Assembly (NCBI GenBank): GCA_003499925.1
Contig: DNRQ01000179.1
Coordinates: 19,676 to 66,395, forward strand
Length of the DNA: 46,720 bases
Source: Geobacter sp.
GTDB lineage: Bacteria; Desulfobacterota; Desulfuromonadia; Geobacterales; Geobacteraceae
Direction: 5' to 3'
The notes beneath the pieces were generated by a model. It did not search any database. It was not told the DNA's origin and saw only the letters and a list, made by a program, of their open reading frames with translations. Both the position numbers and the translations under genes were made by a program. Positions 35,985 through 43,358 of the stretch are shown piece after piece (position 1 is the stretch's first letter; every line of letters starts with the position of its first letter).

Positions 35985-36155
35985 CTATGAAGCCTTATCA
36001 GCCAACGTCAGCATCACATCCAAGAGCTCACGGAGTCTGGGACACTTACCGTAAGCAACATTAGGATCAAGCCTGCCGAAAAGCTCTCTGCCGTTGGTGA
36101 CCTTCGGCAATGCCTTGTCTTCCGTATATCCCTCCACAAATAGGACGAACTTCAT
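35985..36155 (-). pseudogene. DUF4276-family gene with large in-frame deletion
   Basis: This 56-codon frame opens with MKFVLFVEGYTEDKALPK, the family N-terminus, and continues straight into TNGRELFGRLDPNVAYGKCP and LRELLDVMLTLA, the family C-terminus. About 130-150 central residues are missing. The start overlaps the ATPase stop by ATGA, preserving the original two-gene arrangement. The product, if made, is unlikely to be active. Confidence 0.6.
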
Positions 36156-37339
36156 TGCATCTGCTCCAGTTCACCTGACCGAAACAGGCTCCCAAGTGAG
36201 TATTCTCGAAGCCAGTAATTAAGTTTTTCATCGCTCAAGGTATGCAGGGTTGTTTCGCCGTTTTCCCACTTTGCCACAGTGGTTGTGGGACGTACTTCTT
36301 TAAAAGCATCAAGGAACTGCGGTGAATGGGTCGTCATGATGATCTGCGACCGGGTGGCGGCGTCGGCCGCGTACTCGGCCACGATGGGGAGCATCGAAGG
36401 ATGGAGCCCGGTTTCAGGCTCATCTATGGCGATAACTGGCGCAGGTGATGGACTCGCCAGGACGGTCAGTAAAAACAGAAACCGTAATGTACCGTCTGAT
36501 AGATCCGCAGCAGACTGTTCTCTCTTCAAGGATTTCCACCGAACACGCAACTGGATTCTTTGATCCGCTGCCGGAGGAAAGACCAGTTCATCGAAATCAT
36601 CACCAAAAGCGGCCTGCATAGCGGCGTTAACATCCCTTTTGAAATCGCGGTCGCCGGTATAGAGCGTATGCAGAACTGAAATAAGGTTCTGACCGTCTGG
36701 ATCCACCCGTTTTTCCAGACGAGCTATTGCGGGCTGGCGAATTATCGCGTCCTTGTTGGTGTGCAGGTCGTGATATACGGCTATGGTGGCCAGCTCTTTT
36801 TGAAAGGGAGGAATGTAATGATTCTTGGTGAAAGGACCCGTCGCTATGGAAAGTAAGCTCTCTTCCTCTGAAACGAATTCACCAGGGGTGCTGAATTTGT
36901 GTTCCTTCTCATCATAGAAAACCGCGGCGTTTACTGCTCTTTCCAGGAATTTGAATGGCGTGGTTTCCTTGGTTTTGCGCACCTTGTGGAAATTCGCCAA
37001 TATCTCGTTTTCAATTCTGTAAGAGCTCCCACCACCTAAGCGTCTTAGAGTCAGCTCGTAGTGCTCCGGCCCCAGCTTGTCTCCAACTGGTACAGTATCC
37101 AGCTTGAATTTTATTGAAGCCGCACTGCCGTCCCATACAATCGGATCCATGCCTCCCAAGGATTGAATATGTTTACCCAATCGGCCCTGTGCTGAAATCG
37201 CGATCAGCTCCAGAAAACGCAAAAGATTGGATTTCCCCGTCCCGTTCGGGCCTATGATTACGTTCAGGTCTCCCGGAGTCCAGGACACCTGCTTCAGGGA
37301 ACGAAAACCCTCAATGTCGAGTTGCTTTATTTTCAACAT
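36152..37339 (-). CDS. AAA/SMC-like ATPase (AAA_21 type), likely defence related
   Basis: This 395-residue cytoplasmic ATPase resembles the RecF/OLD-like group. It has the N-terminal LKIKQLDIEGFRSLK and Walker A GPNGTGKSNLLRF (about 30-42). The signature-like DLSDGTLRFLFLL, Walker B VIAIDEPETGLHP and the switch histidine in IIMTTHSPQFLDAF follow. Such ATPases are commonly paired with a DUF4276 or TOPRIM-like partner in mobile defence-type cassettes. Here the partner is deleted. AGGAG precedes the ATG. The ATPase itself looks intact. Confidence 0.88.
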   Translation of the reverse strand: MLKIKQLDIEGFRSLKQVSWTPGDLNVIIGPNGTGKSNLLRFLELIAISAQGRLGKHIQSLGGMDPIVWDGSAASIKFKLDTVPVGDKLGPEHYELTLRRLGGGSSYRIENEILANFHKVRKTKETTPFKFLERAVNAAVFYDEKEHKFSTPGEFVSEEESLLSIATGPFTKNHYIPPFQKELATIAVYHDLHTNKDAIIRQPAIARLEKRVDPDGQNLISVLHTLYTGDRDFKRDVNAAMQAAFGDDFDELVFPPAADQRIQLRVRWKSLKREQSAADLSDGTLRFLFLLTVLASPSPAPVIAIDEPETGLHPSMLPIVAEYAADAATRSQIIMTTHSPQFLDAFKEVRPTTTVAKWENGETTLHTLSDEKLNYWLREYSLGSLFRSGELEQMQ

Positions 37340-37359
37340 GTGCTCCTACAAAGCTTATA

Positions 37360-37402
37360 AAAAGAAAAGCCGCTGCATCAGCAAAAGCTGACCCGAGCGG
37401 CC
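37360..37402 (-). terminator. Terminator upstream of the ATPase gene, minus strand
   Basis: Read on the minus strand, GCCGCT...AGCGGC with an inner TCAGC-AAAA-GCTGA stem is followed by TTTTCTTTTT. It should stop transcripts coming from marR and so insulate the ATPase gene, or act as its leader attenuator. Confidence 0.6.
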
Positions 37403-37586
37403 TCAACTAATCGAAATGGCCCCATCACGAGTGAAACCATTCTTCCCCCATTGCCCGGGAAAAACCGGAATATCAAAATTCACAAATACACAGCCGGTAA
37501 TCTGTCGATTGTTCCGCTTTTATTCCACTATTCGGCTTTAGTGTCAATTGTTTTTAATGGAGAGCAGAGCATTATGTCTCCGGGAG

Positions 37587-38021
37587 TTAGCTGCGGATTT
37601 TCTCAAGCAATGACTTCAGCGTCTCGAGCTCCTGCTCGTCGAGCTTCGCGATGAAATTCTGCTGCGCCCGGGCGGCGAGCGGCGTCAGTTCTGGCTCCAG
37701 TGCCTTCCCCTTGTCGGTCAGACAGATCCTGTAGGCCCGGCGGTCGTCGGGATGGCTGCGCCTGGCCACCAGCCCCTCCTTTTCCAGCCTGTCGATCAGC
37801 CCTCCCATCGTGGTCCTGTCTATCTGGCTTTTGGCCGATAGCTCCGCCTGGGTGATGCCGTCCTCCTGCCAGAGAAAACCGAGCAGCCCGAACTGTTGAG
37901 GTGTCAGGTCGTACCCTTCGAATTCCTCCTTGAACAGTACGCAGGCACGCTGGTAAGCCTTTGCCAGCAGAAATCCGACACTTCTTCCTATATCCATGTG
38001 GCTTTTTATCGGTGCATTCAT
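37587..38021 (-). CDS. MarR-family transcriptional regulator
   Basis: This 144-residue winged-helix regulator follows the MarR layout: dimerisation helices at both ends and a central DNA-binding region (LTPQQFGLLGFLWQEDGITQ, then IDRTTMGGLIDRLEKEGLVARR). The wing SHPDDRRAYRICLTDKG is the family hallmark. ATG 38021 has AGGAAGG upstream. No target gene is adjacent on the same strand; the divergent TonB receptor operon starts 720 bp away. The ligand is unknown. Confidence 0.93.
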   Translation of the reverse strand: MNAPIKSHMDIGRSVGFLLAKAYQRACVLFKEEFEGYDLTPQQFGLLGFLWQEDGITQAELSAKSQIDRTTMGGLIDRLEKEGLVARRSHPDDRRAYRICLTDKGKALEPELTPLAARAQQNFIAKLDEQELETLKSLLEKIRS

Positions 38022-38059
38022 AGAAAGGCCCTTCCTCTTGAGGATAATCATCACCCTAT

Positions 38060-38079
38060 ATTATATAGCAACTCCGGAG
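38060..38079 (-). promoter_or_regulatory. marR promoter -10 and palindromic operator candidate
   Basis: A perfect TATAAT -10 (38060-38065, minus strand) lies next to the palindrome CTCCGGAG (38072-38079), placed between the -10 and -35 positions as expected for MarR autorepression. The -35 is weak. Confidence 0.4.
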
Positions 38080-38289
38080 CTGAAATCACGGAATCCTCGG
38101 AAATCGTTGCAGTATATCATATCGGGTCAGATCGATGTCGGAGTGATTATGCATATAATCAGTATGCTGTCAATTGCCCCCTGAATCTCCGCGAGTATTC
38201 CCAATGCTCTTCCTTCCTCCCATCACCTCTCGCAGTTTCTTCATCGCTCTCCTCTGCGTCCTTAAATCTAATGAAAAAAACAGCCTTTT

Positions 38290-38358
38290 TGCGCTTTTTC
38301 GACCAAATTCGTCACTTTTCGGAGTGAATTCGTCGCTTTTTGGAAAAATACATCACTT
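38290..38358 (+). repeat. Four direct repeats at about 21-bp spacing upstream of the TonB receptor operon
   Basis: Units of the form TCRCTTTT occur at 38290, 38311, 38332 and about 38353, with two of the copies inside longer ATTCGTC-CTTTT-GG matches. The spacing of 21, 21 and 20 bp is two helical turns. The rest of the 38022-38742 spacer holds G-rich tracts and short palindromes, but no gene that I can support. Confidence 0.5.
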
Positions 38359-38742
38359 ACACCCCCAGGCTTCGACCTAAGGTCGGAGGTGTCGTCGATC
38401 GGATGAAGAGCCTTGACTGGTTTGTGTAGATGGCTGTCCCGGGTAAGGGGGATAGGGGGAAGTCTGCTTCCATTCTGGTAAGGGGAGGGGACGTGGAGGC
38501 ATTAACATCTTCAGGTAATAGGAATAGCGCAGAATAGTGTTGCGGCAACGAGTAGACCGAGTTTGAGGGGAAGGGGGGAAACCTGCTGGTCCGGTGCTTG
38601 CCCCCGCCCCGTCGAGTAGTAAAGTTAAGGTGCGCAAATCCGGATCGGTTCCGTTGCCTCGCTTCACAGGAGAGCGCATCTCTATCTAGCTGCTTCATTA
38701 TCATCAATGGATTCGGTGTCCCCTTTCAATAGAGGAAGAGCA

Positions 38743-40863
38743 ATGAGCCGGATACAATCTGGCATTCCCCGGGCGCTGGAAAGGTGGGGCAGGATGATTA
38801 TGCTGCTGCTAACGCTGGCCTCCGCTAACGCTGCTGCCGAAACCGCCCCCGGTTCGCCTGAACAAAAAACGTCTCAACTAGGAGCCGAAGAGTCGCACCT
38901 GCCTCCCCGCCTGGCACCTTTGGGGTTGGAACAACTGATGGACATCGAGGTCACCACCGTTACCCGCATGGTAGGCACGGTCGGCGAATCGGCCGCAGCG
39001 GTTTCAGTTATCAGCCAAGAGGATATCCGGCGCTCCGGCGCCACGACCATAGCGGAACTCTTCCGCCGCGTGCCGGGGATGAACGTGGCGCGCATCGACA
39101 ACAACAAGTGGGCCATCAGCGCGCGCGGCTTCAACGACCGGTTCTCCAACAAGCTGTTGGTGCAGAGGGATGGCCGTACCATCTACGATCCGCTCTTCGC
39201 GGGGGTTTATTGGAATGCGGTGGATTACCCGCTTGAGGACATCGAGCGCATCGAGGTGATCCGGGGGCCGGGCGCGAGCCTTTGGGGCGCAAATGCAGTC
39301 AATGGCATCATCAATATCATCACCAAATCCGCAGAAAACACCCACGGCGGGCTGCTCAGCGCCGGGGGCGGCAAACCGGAGGGAGGTTTTGGCGAATTGC
39401 GCTACGGCAGCATGATTGGCGCTAATGCCGATTATCGCATCTATGCCAAGGGCTTCGAGCGCAACAAGCAATTCTCACGACTTGGCGATACGCATGACCG
39501 TTGGAAAGGCGCCAGTACCGGCATGCGCCTGGACTGGCAACGAGACGACCTCAACGCCGTGACCGTTCAAGGCGATTATCTTCATAGCTCGGCAGGAAGG
39601 CAGGATCCTGATCTGGAAATGACGCCTCCGTTCATCGCCCTCGTTGCGGACAGAACTGTGGCAGATAGTGGAAATATCCTGGGAAGGTGGACCCACCAGA
39701 CCGATGACCAATCGAGCTGGTCCCTCCAGACCTACTGGTCCCGTTTTGATACCAAACAGCCAATGGCTGGGGTCAGCAATAAAAATGACACCTATGATCT
39801 CGATTTCGATCATCGGTTCCCGATCGGCGCTCGGCACACGTTTCTTTATGGCCTGGGATACCGGTATCTCAATCAAAGTACGGGAAACAGCCTCTCCGAT
39901 AACGGACTATCGGTTTCATGGCTCAAAAACCACTTCCACTTAACAATCTATAGCGCATTTTTGCAGGACGAATATGTGCTGGTTCCAGACAGAGTGAGAA
40001 TAATCCTCGGCTTGAAGTTGGAGCACAATGATTTCACGGGCCTTGAGGTGCAACCGACGGGGCGCCTGCTGTGGACTCCGACCAATCGGCAGACCTTTTG
40101 GGCGGCTGTATCACGGGCGGTAGGAACCCCCAGCATATCGGAAGAAGCGATCCAGTTGAGCGCCATCCCTCCCGCGAGGCTCCCGTCGGGCACACAGCTC
40201 TTCCCTCGCCTAACCGGCAATCCGGATCTCAGGCCCGTAACGGTCATCGCATACGAGATGGGCTACCGTGCCCAGGTTGCGGAATCCTTCTCATTGGATA
40301 GTGCCATCTTTTATAACCAGTACGATCGGCTGGTGGTAGCGGTACCTCAGTCCGTACAAGCCGGATTTGCCCCCGGGACTGCAATTTTGCCTGTCCGTAT
40401 CGAAAACAGGATGCATGGCGAGACTTACGGAGGGGAGGTCGGGGCCGACTGGCGCCCCTTGAAATTGTGGCGGCTCTACGGGAGCTACAGCTATCTGAAA
40501 ATGAATCTGCACCTCGACCGGAGCCTACCCGCAAGCACCAGGGCTGACGCGGAGAGCGCCGAGCGGCGCAGCCCGCAGCAACAGCTCTTCCTGCAATCCT
40601 CGTTTGATTTGCCCCGCAACGTAGAGTTGGACATCATGGGCCGTTTTATCGACAGGCTGTCCGGGTTTGTGCAAGGCATCCCGTCTTACTTTTCCCTGGA
40701 CGCTCGCGTGGCATGGCGACCACGAAAGGATCTTGAGATTTCAGCGGTAGGGCAGAACCTGCTCGATGACCATCATCCGGAATTTGGAGTCTCCCCCGTA
40801 ATTGCCTCCCCTGTTGTCGAAATCCGGCGCAACGTGTACGCAAAGATCACCTGGTGGTTTTGA
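38743..40863 (+). CDS. TonB-dependent outer-membrane receptor
   Basis: This 706-residue protein has a signal peptide ending near residue 30 (LTLASANAAAE). A plug domain follows (AAAVSVISQEDIRRSGATTIAELF, GVYWNAVDYPLEDIERIEVIRGPGASLWGANAVNGIINIITK), then a 22-strand-type barrel ending in the aromatic residues ITWWF, as required for outer-membrane insertion. It should import an iron chelate, cobalamin or another large ligand, driven by TonB. ATG 38743 follows GAGGAAG; the frame is open to 38707. The receptor is co-transcribed with a YfiR-like gene and a two-component pair, which suggests signalling linked to uptake. Confidence 0.94.
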   Translation: MSRIQSGIPRALERWGRMIMLLLTLASANAAAETAPGSPEQKTSQLGAEESHLPPRLAPLGLEQLMDIEVTTVTRMVGTVGESAAAVSVISQEDIRRSGATTIAELFRRVPGMNVARIDNNKWAISARGFNDRFSNKLLVQRDGRTIYDPLFAGVYWNAVDYPLEDIERIEVIRGPGASLWGANAVNGIINIITKSAENTHGGLLSAGGGKPEGGFGELRYGSMIGANADYRIYAKGFERNKQFSRLGDTHDRWKGASTGMRLDWQRDDLNAVTVQGDYLHSSAGRQDPDLEMTPPFIALVADRTVADSGNILGRWTHQTDDQSSWSLQTYWSRFDTKQPMAGVSNKNDTYDLDFDHRFPIGARHTFLYGLGYRYLNQSTGNSLSDNGLSVSWLKNHFHLTIYSAFLQDEYVLVPDRVRIILGLKLEHNDFTGLEVQPTGRLLWTPTNRQTFWAAVSRAVGTPSISEEAIQLSAIPPARLPSGTQLFPRLTGNPDLRPVTVIAYEMGYRAQVAESFSLDSAIFYNQYDRLVVAVPQSVQAGFAPGTAILPVRIENRMHGETYGGEVGADWRPLKLWRLYGSYSYLKMNLHLDRSLPASTRADAESAERRSPQQQLFLQSSFDLPRNVELDIMGRFIDRLSGFVQGIPSYFSLDARVAWRPRKDLEISAVGQNLLDDHHPEFGVSPVIASPVVEIRRNVYAKITWWF

Positions 40864-40864
40864 G

Positions 40865-41407
40865 ATGCGGCGGGTTGCGGCGGGGATAGTCATGCTTTTG
40901 CTGGGGTACACGCCGGTGTATGCCGAGGCGACTGAGTACCAGATCAAGGCGGCGATGCTGGCCAACTTCGCCCTCTTCGTCGATTGGCCCCCTGCGGCCT
41001 TCTCCACGGCGGAGAGTCCGTTCGTCGCCTGCGTATTGGGCGAGGACCCATTCGGGCCGTGGCTGAAGCACGAGCTGGGCGAGCGCGTAGGGAGTCGTCG
41101 CGTGGAAATCCGCCATCTGGAAAAAGCGGAAGATGCCCCGGAGTGCCACCTGGTGTTCATCTGCCGCTCCGAACAGCCGCGGCTGAAGCAGATGCTGACC
41201 TCACTGTCAAAAACAGGTGTCTTGATCGTAGGGGAAAGCAGTGACGTCACCGACTTCTGTCGCAACGGAGGCATGATCGGATTTGTCATGGAGGGACGTA
41301 AAGTGCGCTTCAAATTGAACGCCAACGCGGTCGCGAAGGCGGGTCTCAAAATCGACTCCAAACTGAAGCGTGTCTCCGGTTCGACGGAATGCGGGGAAGG
41401 GCGCTAG
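40865..41407 (+). CDS. YfiR-family periplasmic protein (DUF4154)
   Basis: This 180-residue protein has a signal peptide (GIVMLLLGYTPVYAE) and the YfiR-type core YQIKAAMLANFALFVDWP, CVLGEDPFG, and the C-terminal IGFVMEGRKVRFKLNANAVAKAGLKI. In Pseudomonas, YfiR is a periplasmic repressor of the membrane protein YfiN. The gene order here matches that logic, because the next gene encodes a membrane sensor with a YfiN-like periplasmic domain. It starts one base after the receptor stop. Confidence 0.9.
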   Translation: MRRVAAGIVMLLLGYTPVYAEATEYQIKAAMLANFALFVDWPPAAFSTAESPFVACVLGEDPFGPWLKHELGERVGSRRVEIRHLEKAEDAPECHLVFICRSEQPRLKQMLTSLSKTGVLIVGESSDVTDFCRNGGMIGFVMEGRKVRFKLNANAVAKAGLKIDSKLKRVSGSTECGEGR

Positions 41408-41408
41408 C

Positions 41409-42923
41409 ATGCCCGTATTTCGAAATGCTCATAATTGGGCGATTCAGCGCAAACTGCTGCTGATCATATTTGCGACGGTAGCCGTTTCTTTAGCTTTGGT
41501 GACGGCCGGCATCGGCGCCTATGAACTCGCTACCTACCGAGACCGTCTGGCGCAGGAGATGAACGAGGAGAGCGCCTTCATCGCCGCCAACAGTGCGCCG
41601 ACACTGGCGTTTGACGACGTGCATACGGCGCAGGAAATACTCAATACCCTGAGGGGGTCGCCGGCCGTCGCCGCGGCCGCCCTGTATACCGTAGATGGCC
41701 GGATCTTTGCCTCTTATGTCCGGTCCGGTGAACCGTCGGTCACCCCGCCTGCCAGACCCGGGCCAGACGGACAGCGGTTCACCGGCCGTTCCCTGGAACT
41801 TGTCCGCAGCGTTCAGAAAAAAGGGCGCCGGCTGGGGACGCTCTACATGAGCGCCGACATGGCTACCGTTCATGCGCGGCTGACCGGATATGCGGGCATA
41901 TTGCTGTTGGTGTCGCTGGCACTTGGCGCAGGCGCATTTCTGCTTCAGAGGTTATTGAAGCGGCTGGTTTCCGAGCCGCTGCTACGTCTCTCCAGGATGG
42001 CGGAAAGCATCGCCGGAGGAAACCTCACTACCCGGGTCCCGGTGGAATCGGCAGACGAGATCGGCCAGCTCGCGCAGGCGTTCAATCACATGACCGGCCA
42101 GTTGGCCCTTTCCTACGCCGAGCTCGAAATGCGCGTCCAGGAGCGGACGGAGAAGTTGACCCTGGCGCTGCAGGAACTTCGTGCCGAAACCGAGGAGCGC
42201 ATCCATGCGGTTGAAGAGCTCAGGAACAGGGAACGATTGCTTATACAGCAAAGCCGCCTGGCGGCAATGGGGGAGATGCTTGTCAATATCTCGCACCAAT
42301 GGCGACAGCCTCTGAACGTCCTGGGGCTAAAGATTCAGGAGCTGGGACTCACCTATAAACACGGCCGGTTCAGCGAGGAGCTCCTTAATGAAAACGTTGC
42401 CAAGGCCATGGAGATCATCCAGCACATGTCCCAGACCATCAGTGTTTTTCAGGATTACCTGACGCCTAACAAGGAAAAAACGGAGTTCAGCATCGATAAG
42501 GTCATCGGGAAAACGGTCAGCCTCATCGAGGAGAGTTTCAAGAAGCAAAACATCGGCATCAACATCGTTTCAACAGGAGAGCCGCAGATCAACGGCTTTC
42601 CCAACGAATTCAGCCAGGTAATTCTGAACCTGCTCATGAACGCTCGGGACGCCTTTCTTGAGCGTCGAGTAACCGATGCAGAGATAACGGTGCGCTGTTG
42701 GGCTGAACATGGCAGGGCCGTTGTGACCATCACCGACAACGCCGGGGGGATCAAGGAGGCAATCATCGATAAGATATTCGACGCCTACTTTACCACCAAG
42801 GAACTGGGAAAGGGGACCGGCGTGGGGCTGTTCATGTCAAAAAACATCATCGAACAAAACATGGGAGGCCGCCTCTCGGTGCGTAACTTAAACGGCGGCG
42901 CAGAGTTCAGAATCGAGGTCTAA
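41409..42923 (+). CDS. Sensor histidine kinase with CHASE8-like periplasmic domain
   Basis: This 504-residue kinase has a first helix near residues 15-38. Its periplasmic domain (SAFIAANSAPTLAFDDVHTAQEIL) is of the CHASE8/YfiN type. A second helix lies near 160-180, then HAMP, a coiled coil, an H-box (NISHQWRQPLNVLG) and the ATPase domain (NLLMNARDAFL, DNAGGI, GTGVGLFMSK). The HQWRQPL-type H-box defines a distinct kinase group. In YfiN the output is a GGDEF cyclase, but here it is a kinase. The upstream YfiR-like protein probably controls it. ATG 41409 lies just after the yfiR-like stop. Confidence 0.93.
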   Translation: MPVFRNAHNWAIQRKLLLIIFATVAVSLALVTAGIGAYELATYRDRLAQEMNEESAFIAANSAPTLAFDDVHTAQEILNTLRGSPAVAAAALYTVDGRIFASYVRSGEPSVTPPARPGPDGQRFTGRSLELVRSVQKKGRRLGTLYMSADMATVHARLTGYAGILLLVSLALGAGAFLLQRLLKRLVSEPLLRLSRMAESIAGGNLTTRVPVESADEIGQLAQAFNHMTGQLALSYAELEMRVQERTEKLTLALQELRAETEERIHAVEELRNRERLLIQQSRLAAMGEMLVNISHQWRQPLNVLGLKIQELGLTYKHGRFSEELLNENVAKAMEIIQHMSQTISVFQDYLTPNKEKTEFSIDKVIGKTVSLIEESFKKQNIGINIVSTGEPQINGFPNEFSQVILNLLMNARDAFLERRVTDAEITVRCWAEHGRAVVTITDNAGGIKEAIIDKIFDAYFTTKELGKGTGVGLFMSKNIIEQNMGGRLSVRNLNGGAEFRIEV

Positions 42924-42924
42924 G

Positions 42925-43332
42925 ATGGCGCCACTCCAGTCATTCCCCTCCTTTTCCCTGCTGATCGTAGAAGACGACCAAGCGGCCTGCGATATTCTGG
43001 TCCGCATGGTCGGACTGGAATTCCCCGGTTGCACCATTTACACGGCCGATAATGGGCTGAAGGGATTGGAACTCTTCAAGCTGCATACGCCGGATGTCGT
43101 GATCACCGATGTCAACCTGCCGGTGATGGACGGCATTGAAATGGCCCGGGAAATCAGATTGATAAATGCCTACGCAACCTACATCGTGCTGACCGCATAC
43201 AACGAGAAAACGATCTTCGATAAATTCCAGCAGATAGGCGTCTGCGCCTATCTGCTGAAGCCGATCAGCTTCAACGAGCTATTCGAGGTGATTGCAAAGT
43301 GCAGTGTCGAGAGCAAGTTGCAGCGAGGCTGA
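42925..43332 (+). CDS. Single-domain response regulator (receiver only)
   Basis: This 135-residue protein is one receiver domain. The acidic pair is in LLIVEDDQA, the phospho-acceptor aspartate in VVITDVNLPVMDG near residue 62, then LTAYNE and the lysine in YLLKPISF. There is no DNA-binding output domain, so it acts through protein contacts or a phosphorelay. It starts one base after the kinase stop and is the last gene of the receptor-signalling operon. Confidence 0.93.
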   Translation: MAPLQSFPSFSLLIVEDDQAACDILVRMVGLEFPGCTIYTADNGLKGLELFKLHTPDVVITDVNLPVMDGIEMAREIRLINAYATYIVLTAYNEKTIFDKFQQIGVCAYLLKPISFNELFEVIAKCSVESKLQRG

Positions 43333-43358
43333 TCAACGATTACCGCGGCTGATCACGA

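Noticed and set aside
38400..38700. Possible cobalamin or cyclic-di-GMP riboswitch upstream of the TonB receptor
   Set aside because: I looked for conserved boxes of both classes and found only G-rich tracts. A covariance-model search would settle it.
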